A stretch of DNA of 64,000 nucleotides from Streptomyces plumbidurans (GCF_019857225.1 NZ_JAFJSY010000011.1:124001-188000); one strand, 5' to 3'. Positions 1 to 10,212 are shown, counted from the stretch's first letter. Numbers and translations: made by a program. The notes: generated from the sequence alone by a model not told the origin.

Positions 1-6
1 ACCCGC

Positions 7-1227
7 ATGAACCCCGGCGGCCCCGGCTACCGCCGGATGAGCCTCGCCCTCTTCCTCGCGGGGGTCGCGACCTTCGCGCTGCTCTACTCCACCCAGGCCC
101 TGCTGCCGCTGATCTCGGGCGAGTTCGGCGTGGCGGCGAGCTCGGCGAGCTGGACCGTGGCGGCGGCGACCGGCGGTCTCGCGGTGTTCGTGCTGCCGAT
201 GAGCGCGCTGTCGGAGCGGTTCGGCCGCCGCACGGTGATGACCGCCTCGCTGGCGGTCGCCGTGACGGTGGGGCTCCTGGTCCCCTTCGCGCCCTCGCTG
301 ACCGCGCTGGTCGTGCTGCGGGCCGTGCAGGGAGCGGCGCTGGCCGGGCTGCCGGCCTCCGCGACCGCGTATCTCGCCGAGGAGGTCCGGCCGGGGGCGC
401 TGGTCACGGCTATCGGACTGTTCGTGGCGGGCAACAGCGTGGGCGGCATGAGCGGCCGGATCATCACCGGCTGGGTCGCGCAGGAGTGGGGCTGGCGCGT
501 CGCGGTCGGCGTGATCGGGGTGATCGCGGTGGCGTGCGCGGTGGCCTTCCGGCTGCTGCTGCCCGCTCCGCGCCACTTCAGGGCGGGCTCGCTGAGGCCC
601 CGGGTCCTGGCCCGCACGGTGCGCGACCACCTCGCCGACCCGCTGCTGCGCCGCCTGTACGCGATCGGCGCGCTGTTCATGACGGTGTTCGGTGGCGTCT
701 ACACGGTGATCGGCTACCGCCTGACCGAGGCGCCCTTCTCGCTCCCCCAGGGCATCATCGGATCGGTCTTCCTGGTCTACCTGGTCGGCACGGTCTCCGC
801 CTCCACCGCCGGCCGGCTCGTCGCGCGCCTTGGCCGCCGCGGAGCCCTGTACCTGGCCGCCGGTACGACGGCGGCGGGCCTGGTGCTGTCCCTCGTGGGC
901 TCCCTCGTGCCGGTCCTGCTGGGTCTGGTGCTGATCACCGCGGGCTTCTTCGCGGGGCACGCGGTCGCGTCGTCCGCGGTCAGCAGGACCGCGACCCACG
1001 GGCGCGCCCAGGCAGCGGCCCTCTACCAGTCCTCGTACTACATCGGCTCCAGCGCGGGCAGCACGGTCGGCGCCGTCGCCTTCCACGCCACGGGTTGGGC
1101 CGGGACCGTCGGGGTCGGCCTGCTGGCCGTGCTCGGGGTCGTGACGATCACGGTGCTCGGCACCCGTGCGGCACGGGTCGCGGCGCGCCGCGAGCACCGG
1201 CCCGCTTCCCTCGGCGCACCCTGCTGA
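7..1227 (+). CDS. MFS transporter, 12-TM (DHA1-like)
   Basis: A proton-coupled major facilitator exporter or importer of unknown substrate. The 406-residue protein has about twelve hydrophobic segments. The loop after TM2 carries SERFGRRTVM, matching MFS motif A. The central cytoplasmic stretch (about residues 185-210, rich in Arg) separates two six-TM halves. The ATG at position 7 is followed by a plausible first TM (residues 12-35), so the protein looks complete, but only six bases precede it and an upstream start cannot be excluded. It is followed at about 100 bp by an unrelated sigma-factor gene. The family is clear; the substrate is not. Confidence 0.88.
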   Translation: MNPGGPGYRRMSLALFLAGVATFALLYSTQALLPLISGEFGVAASSASWTVAAATGGLAVFVLPMSALSERFGRRTVMTASLAVAVTVGLLVPFAPSLTALVVLRAVQGAALAGLPASATAYLAEEVRPGALVTAIGLFVAGNSVGGMSGRIITGWVAQEWGWRVAVGVIGVIAVACAVAFRLLLPAPRHFRAGSLRPRVLARTVRDHLADPLLRRLYAIGALFMTVFGGVYTVIGYRLTEAPFSLPQGIIGSVFLVYLVGTVSASTAGRLVARLGRRGALYLAAGTTAAGLVLSLVGSLVPVLLGLVLITAGFFAGHAVASSAVSRTATHGRAQAAALYQSSYYIGSSAGSTVGAVAFHATGWAGTVGVGLLAVLGVVTITVLGTRAARVAARREHRPASLGAPC

Positions 1228-1334
1228 CCTGCCGCTTTCCCCACTCCGGGCGCCATTGTCAGTGCCCTGCGGTAGCTTCCGAGGTACTGGGGCGCAAAGG
1301 CGCGACACAGAACGGCCACAGGGGTGGGTGGACG

Positions 1335-2357
1335 ATGAGTGACGGTACGACGGCGACCACGACGGCGGACCTCGACGTCAGGCTGGAGAAACACCGCGTC
1401 GAGCTGACCGGCTACTGCTACCGCATGCTCGGCTCCTCCTTCGAGGCCGAGGACGCGGTCCAGGACACCATGGTCCGCGCCTGGCGGAGCTACGAGAAGT
1501 TCGAGGGCCGCTCCAGCCTCCGCTCCTGGCTGTACCGCATCGCGACGAACGTCTGCCTGGACATGCTGACGGCGGGCAACAAGCGGGCCCGCCCCATGGA
1601 CCTCAGCGAGTCGACGCCCCTCGCCCAGGCCGCCCTCTCCCCCCGCCCCGACAACACCTGGCTGGAGCCGATGCCGGACGCCCGGGTGCTGCCGACCGTC
1701 GAGGACCCCGCAGAGGCCGCCGTCGCCAAGGAGTCGGTGCGGCTCGCCTTCATGGCGGCCCTGCAGCAGCTGCCGGCCAAGCAGCGCGCGGTGCTCATCC
1801 TGCGCGAGGTGCTGGCCTGGAAGGCTAGCGAGGTCGCCGAGCTGCTGGACACCTCGGTCGCGTCGGTCAACAGCGCGCTGCAGCGGGCCCGTGCGACGCT
1901 CGCCGAGCGGGACGAAAGGGCGGCGCACGCGGCCGTCTCCGACCCCCTGGACGAGGAGCAGCAGAAGCTGCTGGAGCGCTATGTCGCGGCCTTCGAGGGG
2001 TACGACATGACGGCGCTGACCGCACTGCTGCACGAGGACGCGGTCATGACGATGCCGCCGTTCGACCTGTGGCTGACGGGCCACGACGACATCACGGGCT
2101 TCATGACGACGCTGGGCTCGGCCTGCGAGGGCTCGCGCCTGGTGCCGGTCCAGGTCAACGGCCTGCCGGGGTTCGCGCAGTACAAGCCGGACCCGGACAA
2201 GGGCGGTCACAGCCCCTGGGCGGTGCAGGTGCTGGAGATCTCAGACGGCCGGCTCACCGGGTTCCACTTCTTCCTCGACACCCAGCGGTGGTTCCCGCTG
2301 TTCGGTCTGCCTCTCCACCTCGATGCGGAGTCCGACCAGGTCCAGGAGGGCGCGTAG
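1335..2357 (+). CDS. ECF sigma factor with C-terminal SnoaL-like domain (ECF41/SigJ-like)
   Basis: An extracytoplasmic-function sigma-70 factor. Region 2 lies around residues 15-90 (RVELTGYCYRML, AEDAVQDTMVRAWR, SLRSWLYRIATNV). Region 4 is around residues 130-190 (LQQLPAKQRAVLILREV, then an HTH ending SVNSALQRARATL). The last 130 residues (from LLERYVAAFEGYD) form a SnoaL/NTF2-like domain, as in the ECF41 group, where the tail modulates sigma activity in place of an anti-sigma factor. The ATG at 1335 is chosen because it begins the conserved protein; the reading frame is open far upstream only through GC-rich noncoding sequence. The end overlaps the convergent STAS gene by 117 bp. Promoter targets are unknown. 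Confidence 0.92.
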   Translation: MSDGTTATTTADLDVRLEKHRVELTGYCYRMLGSSFEAEDAVQDTMVRAWRSYEKFEGRSSLRSWLYRIATNVCLDMLTAGNKRARPMDLSESTPLAQAALSPRPDNTWLEPMPDARVLPTVEDPAEAAVAKESVRLAFMAALQQLPAKQRAVLILREVLAWKASEVAELLDTSVASVNSALQRARATLAERDERAAHAAVSDPLDEEQQKLLERYVAAFEGYDMTALTALLHEDAVMTMPPFDLWLTGHDDITGFMTTLGSACEGSRLVPVQVNGLPGFAQYKPDPDKGGHSPWAVQVLEISDGRLTGFHFFLDTQRWFPLFGLPLHLDAESDQVQEGA

Positions 2358-2627
2358 GGAGGGGGCGGGGTCGCGCAGCCGGATCCGGCCCCGGGCCCGC
2401 CGAGCGGCCAGCTCCAGCCGCGCCAGCAGGTCCACGGCGCCGAGGCCCGGGGGCCCGATGGCGGCGACGTCGACCACGAGGACACCCGTGCGGCCGGTCT
2501 CCAGGAGGGCGCGCACGTCCTCGCAGAGCCGTGTCACCTCGTCACGGGTGACAGGGCCCGGCAGCACGAGTACGTCGGGTGTCATAGGGTCCACGATCGG
2601 TAGACCGGGCGGGCGGGCGGAATTCAT
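2241..2627 (-). CDS. STAS-domain protein
   Basis: A 128-residue protein of the anti-sigma-factor-antagonist (STAS) fold. Residues 17-105 show the alternating strand-helix pattern with DVLVLPGPVTRDEV, a GVLVVDVAAIGPPGLGAVDLL core and ARRARGRIRLRDP, typical of STAS proteins. The usual phosphorylatable Ser after the second strand is replaced by GPPGLGAV, so partner switching is doubtful. The ATG at 2627 has GAGG seven bases upstream; an internal ATG at 2585 has no clear ribosome site. The last 25 to 30 residues are encoded antisense to the end of the ECF sigma gene and are acidic and proline-rich, so they may be a non-conserved extension. Confidence 0.8.
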   Translation of the reverse strand: MNSARPPGLPIVDPMTPDVLVLPGPVTRDEVTRLCEDVRALLETGRTGVLVVDVAAIGPPGLGAVDLLARLELAARRARGRIRLRDPAPSLRALLDLVGLRIEVERQTEQREPPLGVEEEVEPGEPAV

Positions 2628-2792
2628 CGGGGCCTCGTCGCGAGCTCATCGGGGCGCACCTCCGACGCCGGATGTCCGCCCATCGGGATCACATTGACCT
2701 GCCACCCTTCTCCCCAGGAGGGTTGGATGTATGTCCCACCGATCAGCACCGCCCCGGATACCCGACGGCCTCCGCTTCGCTGAGGGGGCGCC

Positions 2793-3713
2793 GTGCAAGG
2801 CGTGTTGACGGGCTTCGCGGTCATCGCGGTCGTCATCGGGGTGGGGTACGTCATCGGGCGGGGCGGTTATCTCGGCGAGCACGGCCGCGAGGTGCTGACC
2901 AAGCTGGCCTTCCATGTGGCGACCCCGGCGCTGCTGTTCACCACGCTCGCGCGGGCCGACCTGTCGGTGATCTTCTCCAGCCGGCTGCTGGTGACGGCGA
3001 TGAGCACGGCAGCGGCGGCCGGGGTGTTCGTCGCGGTGGGTGCCGTACGGGGCTGGGGTGTGGGCCGCACCACCATCGGCGCCCTGTGCTCCAGCTACGT
3101 CAACTCGGGCAACCTCGGCATCCCGATCGCCGTGTACGTGCTGGGCGACGCCTCCCTGGTGGCGCCGGTGCTGCTGTTCCAGATCATCGCGGTCTCCCCG
3201 GTCGCGCTGACGATCCTCGACCTGTCGGGCAAGGGCGCGAAGGGCCCGCTGTGGATGCGGCTGCTCACTCCGCTGCGCAATCCGATCGCGGTGGGTTCAC
3301 TGGCGGGCGTCGCCGTGTCGGCGTCCGGCCTGAAGGTGCCCGATCCGATCATGGATCCCGCCGCCCTGATCGCCAACATGTCCGTCCCCGCGGTCCTGAT
3401 GGCCTTCGGCATCTCCCTGTGCGGCAGCACCATGCCGGGCCGGGGCGCCGACAAGGGCCCGGTGTTCCTCTCGGTCGCCCTGAAGGCGGTGGGCCAGCCG
3501 GTGGTGGCCTGGGCCCTGGCGACGGGCGTCTTCGGCCTGCACGGCCACCAACTCCTCGACGTGGTCGTCACGTCGGCACTCCCGGCAGCCCAGAACCTGT
3601 ACACCTTCGCGAGCCGCTACCGCGTGGCGGAGGGGTTGGCGCGGGACTCCATCCTGGTGTCGACGGTGCTGTCGGTGCCGGTGCTGGTGGTGATCGCTGC
3701 GCTGCTGGGTTGA
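2793..3713 (+). CDS. AEC family transporter (auxin efflux carrier-like)
   Basis: A 306-residue integral membrane protein of the auxin-efflux-carrier family, which moves organic anions or small organic acids. Ten hydrophobic segments are visible. The N-terminal GFAVIAVVIGVGYVIGRGGYL, the SYVNSGNLGIPIAVYVLGD stretch in the fourth segment, and PAVLMAFGISLCG in the second half are family hallmarks. Translation starts at GTG, preceded by GAGGGGGC at a good distance. It stands alone between the STAS gene and a convergent Uma2 gene. The substrate cannot be told from sequence. Confidence 0.92.
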   Translation: MQGVLTGFAVIAVVIGVGYVIGRGGYLGEHGREVLTKLAFHVATPALLFTTLARADLSVIFSSRLLVTAMSTAAAAGVFVAVGAVRGWGVGRTTIGALCSSYVNSGNLGIPIAVYVLGDASLVAPVLLFQIIAVSPVALTILDLSGKGAKGPLWMRLLTPLRNPIAVGSLAGVAVSASGLKVPDPIMDPAALIANMSVPAVLMAFGISLCGSTMPGRGADKGPVFLSVALKAVGQPVVAWALATGVFGLHGHQLLDVVVTSALPAAQNLYTFASRYRVAEGLARDSILVSTVLSVPVLVVIAALLG

Positions 3714-3718
3714 GGGCC

Positions 3719-4306
3719 TCAGTTCAGCGGGAAGATGCCGGTGTCCAGGGCCAGTTCGAAGGGGGCGGGCAGGGTGAGTTCCTCGCCGTACTCCACCGAG
3801 GAGAGGACTCTGTAGGTGCCGCTCTGCGGTTCTCCGTAGAGCGTTGCCGTGGGGCGCCCTGACTGCCAGGCGTCCAGCAGGAGGTACAGGGGGACGCCGG
3901 CGACCGCGTAGCCGTGGGCCTTCTTGATGCGGTCGTGGTTGGCGTTGCTCTTGGACGTGACTTCCACGACCAGTTCCGCCTCGCCGGCGGGCACGCGCTC
4001 TCCGCGGCGTAGGGCAGCTCTCGGTACCACGCACAGGTCGGGGACGAAGAGACTGCCCGTCTCCGGGCACGTCAACCCGAGCGTCTGATAGACGCCCCAG
4101 TCGTCCGGAATCACTGAGTACAGGCGACGGTGAACCAGCTCAGCAGTGTCGTTGTGCTCTTCGGACGGCGGAGGCGACACGGTGACGATCCCTTCGATGA
4201 TCTCCACCTTGCTGCCCTCGGGAGCGTCCGTCTCCTCCCAGACACGGACGATCTCGGCCCAGTCCGTGCCCCTCGGGGTCCCGGACTCGGCGGCGAGTGC
4301 GCTCAT
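3719..4306 (-). CDS. Uma2 family protein (DUF820, PD-(D/E)XK nuclease-like)
   Basis: A 195-residue Uma2/DUF820 protein, a family with a restriction-endonuclease-like fold that is greatly expanded in Streptomyces and without assigned function. Visible core elements are the early VEIIEGIVTVSPPPSEEHN segment, the LFVPDLCVVPR strand with the candidate catalytic Asp, and LVVEVTSKSNANHDRIKKAHGYAVAGVPLYLLLD with the E...K pair. ATG at 4306 is preferred because GGAGACC precedes it; four further upstream codons begin with TTG. A second Uma2 protein lies at 22.7-23.2 kb with the same core motifs. Confidence 0.85.
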   Translation of the reverse strand: MSALAAESGTPRGTDWAEIVRVWEETDAPEGSKVEIIEGIVTVSPPPSEEHNDTAELVHRRLYSVIPDDWGVYQTLGLTCPETGSLFVPDLCVVPRAALRRGERVPAGEAELVVEVTSKSNANHDRIKKAHGYAVAGVPLYLLLDAWQSGRPTATLYGEPQSGTYRVLSSVEYGEELTLPAPFELALDTGIFPLN

Positions 4307-4344
4307 GGCGGTCTCCAATCGGTCGTCACCGATCCCAGCATGCC

Positions 4345-4378
4345 GAACGGGACCGGCGGGGGTCCACCGGTCCCGTTC
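4345..4378 (-). terminator. Hairpin downstream of deoA
   Basis: A perfect 12-bp inverted repeat (GAACGGGACCGG and its complement, 10-nt loop) lies 22 bp past the deoA stop codon and just upstream of the Uma2 start. It is likely the transcription terminator of the nucleoside salvage/uptake genes. Confidence 0.75.
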
Positions 4379-4400
4379 ATCCGGACGAGGAAAGTCCAGG

Positions 4401-5684
<1,284 letters not shown>

Positions 5685-5763
5685 GGCGTGCGTTCCTTCC
5701 GAAGGTTCCAGAAGCCGTACGACCCCTCCGCGCGATGCACACGTCAAAGGGGCCGCACGGGAG

Positions 5764-6165
5764 TCACTGGGTGAGATGGTCCGGGCCGAAGGCCTGGGGC
5801 AGCATCTCCGAGAGGGGGAGGATCCCCGCCGGGGTCTCCAGCAGGAGGTCCGGTCCCCCGAACTCGTACAGCAGCTGGCGGCAGCGGCCGCACGGGACCA
5901 GGATGTCGCCCCGTCCGTCCACGCACGTGAAGTGCGTCAGGCGGCCGCCGCCGGTCCGCTGCAGTTGCGAGACCAGCCCGCACTCGGCGCACAGGCTGAG
6001 GCCGTAGGAGGCGTTCTCGACGTTGCAGCCGGACACCGTGCGGCCGTCGTCGACCAGGGCTGCGACGCCGACGGGGTAGCCCGAGTAGGGGACGTACGCG
6101 TGCGTCATGGCCTCGCGGGCCTCGGTGCGCAGCGCCTCCCAGTCGACGGCGGACCGCGAGGTCAC
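5764..6165 (-). CDS. cdd: Cytidine deaminase
   Basis: Zinc-dependent deamination of cytidine and deoxycytidine to uridine and deoxyuridine. The 133-residue protein carries the family signatures CNVENASYGLSLCAECG (first zinc ligand and substrate-binding NxE) and PCGRCRQLL (two zinc ligands), and is the length of the homotetrameric type. The GTG start at 6165 overlaps the stop of the upstream ABC permease by four bases (GTGA), so the two are translationally coupled. Together with deoA and the transporter this makes a pyrimidine nucleoside uptake and salvage unit. Confidence 0.96.
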   Translation of the reverse strand: MTSRSAVDWEALRTEAREAMTHAYVPYSGYPVGVAALVDDGRTVSGCNVENASYGLSLCAECGLVSQLQRTGGGRLTHFTCVDGRGDILVPCGRCRQLLYEFGGPDLLLETPAGILPLSEMLPQAFGPDHLTQ

Positions 6166-7448
6166 TTGCCCTGGCCCTTCCGGTAGCGCATGCCGTCCGC
6201 CTTGGGCATCCGCAGGCGCTGCGCGGACAGCGACAGCACGAGCAGCGTGACGACGTACGGGGTGGCGCCCACGAAGTCGCTGGGGACCTCGTCGGTGGTC
6301 AGGTACCAGACCAGGACCAGTACGGCGACGACGGCGCTGGTCAGGCCCTGCCACATCGCCTTCTTGTACAGCTTCCAGCCGGCCAGGCCCACCAGCAGCA
6401 CGAACAGCAGGAGCAGCAGGGCGTGGACGGTCTCGCCGCCGTTGCGCAGCTGCAGCGCGTCGGAGTAGCCGAACAGGCCCGCGCCCATGGCGAGACCGCC
6501 GGGCCGCCAGTTGCCGAAGATCATGGCCGCGAGACCGATGTATCCGCGCCCGCCGGTCTGGTTCTCCAGGTACGTGTGCGAGGTGACCAGCGCGAGGAAG
6601 GCGCCGCCGAGGCCGGCCAGACCGCCGGAGATGGCGACGGCCACGTACTTGTAGCGGTAGACGTTGACGCCGAGCGACTCCGCGGCGATCGGGTTCTCGC
6701 CGCAGGAGCGCAGGCGCAGTCCGAACGAGGTGCGCCACAGCACCCACCAGCTGCCGATGAAGAGCACCACCGCCAGGATCGTCACCACGGACAGGTCGGT
6801 GACCAGGCCGCCGAGGATGCCCGCGATGTCGGAGATCACGAACCAGTGGTGCTTCTCGACGGAGTGCAACGCGTCCGAGAGCCCGGGGATGTCGAAGTTG
6901 GGCAGTGAGTCCACCGGCGGGGACTGCTTGGGGTTGCCGCCCTTGTCGGCGGCCTTGCCGTCCGAGAAGAACAGCTTGGCGAGGTACTGGGTGGCGCCCA
7001 GCGCGAGCAGGTTGACCGCGACACCGGAGACGATGTGGTCGACGCCGAAGGTGACGGTGGCGATCGCGTGCACCAGGCCGCCGAGGACACCGAAGCCGAT
7101 GCCGCACAGCAGGCCGAGCCAGGGGTTGGTCTGCCAGCCGATCCAGCCGGCGCCGAAGGTGCCGAGGATCATCATGCCCTCGAGGCCGATGTTGACCACG
7201 CCGGACCGCTCGGACCACAGGCCGGCGAGGCCCGCGAGGCCGATCGGCACGGCGAGGCCCAGGGCCGCGGAGATCTGCCCCTCGGAGGTGAGCTGGTCGG
7301 CGCCGGTGATGATGCGGACGATCGCGACCAGGGCCAGGCCGGCCGCGAGGATGGTGAGGATCCGGCCGAGCGAGCGGCCCGAACCGGTGCGCGGGGAGTC
7401 CGCCTTGGGTGCCGCGGGCGGCGGCGTGTCGGTCATCGTGGCAGTCAT
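6162..7448 (-). CDS. ABC transporter permease (nucleoside/BMP-type system), second permease
   Basis: A 428-residue inner-membrane permease of the branched-chain amino acid/simple sugar group. After a Pro-rich cytoplasmic N-terminus (residues 1-30) there are about ten TM segments. GLWSERSGVVNIGLEGMMILG is the classic motif of nucleoside permeases in BMP-type systems, and SCGENPIAAESLGVNVYRYKYVAVAISGGLAGLGG is the EAA-like coupling loop. The ATG at 7448 overlaps the stop of the first permease by one base (TGATG). It presumably forms a heterodimeric channel with that protein. Confidence 0.95.
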   Translation of the reverse strand: MTATMTDTPPPAAPKADSPRTGSGRSLGRILTILAAGLALVAIVRIITGADQLTSEGQISAALGLAVPIGLAGLAGLWSERSGVVNIGLEGMMILGTFGAGWIGWQTNPWLGLLCGIGFGVLGGLVHAIATVTFGVDHIVSGVAVNLLALGATQYLAKLFFSDGKAADKGGNPKQSPPVDSLPNFDIPGLSDALHSVEKHHWFVISDIAGILGGLVTDLSVVTILAVVLFIGSWWVLWRTSFGLRLRSCGENPIAAESLGVNVYRYKYVAVAISGGLAGLGGAFLALVTSHTYLENQTGGRGYIGLAAMIFGNWRPGGLAMGAGLFGYSDALQLRNGGETVHALLLLLFVLLVGLAGWKLYKKAMWQGLTSAVVAVLVLVWYLTTDEVPSDFVGATPYVVTLLVLSLSAQRLRMPKADGMRYRKGQGK

Positions 7449-8575
7449 CACGCCACCTCCTGCTTCTGGGTCGGGGCGGCGGCCTGGGCGGCGAGCTCGG
7501 CGCCGACCCGCTGCTGCTGGCGCCTGAGGCCGTAGCGGCGTACGACTTCGTAGGCGATGACGACGCACAGGACGATGACGCCCTGGATCACGCCGAGGAT
7601 CTCCTTGTCGTAGCCCTGGAACTCCAGATGGTTGGTGGTGCGCTCCAGGAAGCCCCACAGCAGGGCGCCGAGCGCGATGCCCACGGGGTGGTTGCGGCCG
7701 AGCAGCGCGATGGCAATGCCGGTGAAGCCGATGCCGGACGGGAAGTCGTTGCTGAACTGGTGGCTGTCGTTGAGCAGGGTCGGCATGCCGATCAGGCCGG
7801 CCACCGCACCCGAGATGACCATGCTGGTGGCGACCATCTTCTTCACCGACACACCGCTCGCGGAGGCGGCGCTCTCGGACTGGCCGACGGTGCGCAGGTC
7901 GAAGCCGAAGCGGGTGCGGCCGAGCACGAACCAGTAGGCGATGCCGACGAGTACGGCGATGACGATGAAGCCCCACAGCTCACCGGCGGGGCCGGTGTCG
8001 AAGCTGAAGAAGTACGAGTCCTTCGGCAGCGGCTTGGTGGAGACGACGGTGCCGCCGCTCTGCAGTTCGGCGAGCTTCCCCGGCTGCAGGAGGTAGGCGA
8101 TGATCGCGGTGGCGATCGAGTTCAGCATGATGGTCGAGATGACCTCGCTGACCCCTCGGGTCACCTTCAGAATCCCCGCGATGGCCGCCCACAGGGCGCC
8201 GGTGCCCATGGCGCACAGGATGATCAGCGGGATGGAGATCCAGCCGGGCGTGGTCAGCGCGCCGCCGAGGACGGCGGCGAAGAACGCGGCGATGCGGTAC
8301 TGGCCGTCGACGCCGATGTTGAACAGGTTCATCCGGAAGCCGATGGCCACCGCGACGCCCGCGAGGTAGTACGTCGTCGCCTTGTTCAGGATGTAGACCT
8401 GGCTGTCGCTGGCGGTGCCGTAGGTGACCATGTCGCTGAAGGCGTCGCCCGGGTTCTTGCCGGTGGCGAGGATGACCAGGGTGGTGACGATGATCGCGGC
8501 GACGATCGCCAGCAGCGGTGCCGCGATGCCGAGGAGCAGCCGCTCCCTGTCGATGCGTTGGGTCAGCTTCTTCAT
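7448..8575 (-). CDS. ABC transporter permease (nucleoside/BMP-type system), first permease
   Basis: A 375-residue permease with about nine TM segments. MNLFNIGVDGQYRIAAFFAAVLGG corresponds to the GxEGQ motif of this family, and RTVGQSESAASASGVSVKKMVATSMVISGAVAGLIGMP is the ATPase-coupling loop. The ATG at 8575 overlaps the ATPase stop by four bases (ATGA), so ATPase, first permease, second permease and cdd are translated as a coupled chain. It is the expected partner of the BMP lipoprotein at 10.3-11.4 kb. Confidence 0.95.
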   Translation of the reverse strand: MKKLTQRIDRERLLLGIAAPLLAIVAAIIVTTLVILATGKNPGDAFSDMVTYGTASDSQVYILNKATTYYLAGVAVAIGFRMNLFNIGVDGQYRIAAFFAAVLGGALTTPGWISIPLIILCAMGTGALWAAIAGILKVTRGVSEVISTIMLNSIATAIIAYLLQPGKLAELQSGGTVVSTKPLPKDSYFFSFDTGPAGELWGFIVIAVLVGIAYWFVLGRTRFGFDLRTVGQSESAASASGVSVKKMVATSMVISGAVAGLIGMPTLLNDSHQFSNDFPSGIGFTGIAIALLGRNHPVGIALGALLWGFLERTTNHLEFQGYDKEILGVIQGVIVLCVVIAYEVVRRYGLRRQQQRVGAELAAQAAAPTQKQEVA

Positions 8576-10074
8576 CGGGCGCCGTCCTCGTCGTTCTCTG
8601 CGTGCTCCAGGTGGCCGGAGGCCGCACCCGTCATGGCGGAGCCCAGCTCCTCGGGAGTGATCGTGGCGGGATCGGCGTCGGCGACCAGCCGGCCGCGGTA
8701 CATCACCCGCAGGGTGTCGGAGAGCCCGATCAGCTCGTCCAGGTCGGCGGAGATCAGCAGCACGGCGAGACCCTCGCGGCGGGCCTCGCGGATGTGGTCC
8801 CAGATCGCGGCCTGCGCTCCGACGTCCACACCGCGGGTGGGGTGGGCGGCGATGAGCAGCTTCGGCGCGTGGCTCATCTCGCGGCCGACGATCAGCTTCT
8901 GCTGGTTGCCGCCGGACAGCGACGCGGCGGTCACCTCGATGCCGGGCGTACGGACGTCGTAGGCCTGGATGATGCGCTCGGTGTCGGCGCGGGCACCCCT
9001 GATGTCGAGCAGCCGGCCGCGGGAGTTGGGCTTCTCGGTGACGTGGCCGAGGATGCGGTTCTCCCACAGCGGGGCCTCGAGGAGCAGGCCGTGGCGGTGC
9101 CGGTCCTCGGGGATGTAGCCGACGCCGGCCTCGCGGCGGCGGCGGGTCGGGACGCGGGAGATGTCGGTGCCGTCGAGCGTGATGGAGCCGGCGTCGGGTT
9201 CGCGGATGCCGACGATCGCCTCGACCAGCTCGGACTGTCCGTTGCCCTCCACGCCTGCGATGCCGAGGACCTCGCCCTTGTGGATGGTGAAGCCGATCTC
9301 GTCGAGGATGATCCGCTCGACGCCGTCGAGGTCGGTCTGGCTCAGGTGGAGCCCCGACACCTTCAGCATCGGTACGTCCGTGACCGTGGACTCCTCGGTC
9401 TCGGGCGTGGGCAGCTCGCTGCCGACCATCAGCTCGGCGAGCTGCTTGGAGGTGGTGTGGCGCGGGTCGACGGTGCCGACGGTGGTGCCGCGACGGATGA
9501 CGGTGATCTCGTCGGCGACGGAGAGCACCTCGCCCAGCTTGTGGGAGATGAAGATGACCGTGAGGCCCTCGGCCTTGAGCTCGCGCAGGTTGTCGAAGAG
9601 GGCGTCGACCTCCTGCGGCACGAGGACGGCGGTGGGCTCGTCGAGGATGAGGGTCTTGGCGCCGCGGTAGAGGACCTTGAGGATCTCCACGCGCTGGCGG
9701 TCGGCGACGCCGAGCTGCTCCAGCAGGACGTCGGGCCGCACGTTCAGCCCGTACGCCTCCGAGATCTCCTTGATCCTGGCGCGGGCCCCGGCGCCGATGC
9801 CGTGCAGCTTCTCCGCCCCGAGGACGACGTTCTCCAGGACGGTGAGGTTGTCGGCGAGCATGAAGTGCTGGTGCACCATGCCGATGCCGCGCGCGATGGC
9901 GTCTGCGGGGTTGTTGAGGACGACCCGCTCGCCGCTGACCGTGATGGTGCCCTCGTCCGGCTGCTGCATGCCGTAGAGGATCTTCATCAGGGTGGACTTG
10001 CCGGCGCCGTTCTCTCCGCAGAGGGCGTGGACGGTGCCCGCGGCGACGGTGATGTCGATGTCGCGGTTGGCCAC
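8572..10074 (-). CDS. ABC transporter ATP-binding protein, tandem nucleotide-binding domains
   Basis: Energises the nucleoside ABC importer. Two ATPase domains lie in tandem: Walker A GENGAGKST with signature LGVADRQRVEILK and Walker B ILDEPTAVL in the first, and a second domain with GVEGNGQSELVEAI, signature LSGGNQQKLIVGRE and ISADLDELIGL. The only canonical start is the GTG at 10074, which gives 500 residues but puts Walker A about 20 residues from the N-terminus. The same frame continues upstream with 22 codons of clear ABC homology (ELRGITKRFPGVV) to an ATC at 10140 that has AGGAG eight bases before it. Translation may therefore begin at ATC. The stop overlaps the next permease by four bases. 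Confidence 0.93.
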   Translation of the reverse strand: MANRDIDITVAAGTVHALCGENGAGKSTLMKILYGMQQPDEGTITVSGERVVLNNPADAIARGIGMVHQHFMLADNLTVLENVVLGAEKLHGIGAGARARIKEISEAYGLNVRPDVLLEQLGVADRQRVEILKVLYRGAKTLILDEPTAVLVPQEVDALFDNLRELKAEGLTVIFISHKLGEVLSVADEITVIRRGTTVGTVDPRHTTSKQLAELMVGSELPTPETEESTVTDVPMLKVSGLHLSQTDLDGVERIILDEIGFTIHKGEVLGIAGVEGNGQSELVEAIVGIREPDAGSITLDGTDISRVPTRRRREAGVGYIPEDRHRHGLLLEAPLWENRILGHVTEKPNSRGRLLDIRGARADTERIIQAYDVRTPGIEVTAASLSGGNQQKLIVGREMSHAPKLLIAAHPTRGVDVGAQAAIWDHIREARREGLAVLLISADLDELIGLSDTLRVMYRGRLVADADPATITPEELGSAMTGAASGHLEHAENDEDGAR

Positions 10075-10140
10075 GACACCCGGGAAACGTTTGGTGATGC
10101 CGCGCAGTTCGACGGCAGCGGGAGGGCTGGACGCGTTGAT
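10075..10140 (-). other. Probable N-terminal extension of the ABC ATPase from a non-canonical ATC codon
   Basis: Twenty-two codons in frame with the ATPase, beginning ATC AAC GCG and encoding the first beta-strand and aromatic A-loop region (VELRGITKRFPGVV) seen in most relatives. No ATG, GTG or TTG occurs in frame between the upstream sequence and the GTG at 10074. An AGGAG sequence precedes the ATC by eight bases. Either ATC is the true start or a base differs from the ancestral ATG. Confidence 0.55.
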
Positions 10141-10212
10141 GGCGCACTCTCCTGGGGGAAAGGGGCTGCGTAGGGGAGGGCAGGCGTCGGCGACGCTAGC
10201 GCGGCAACTCCG

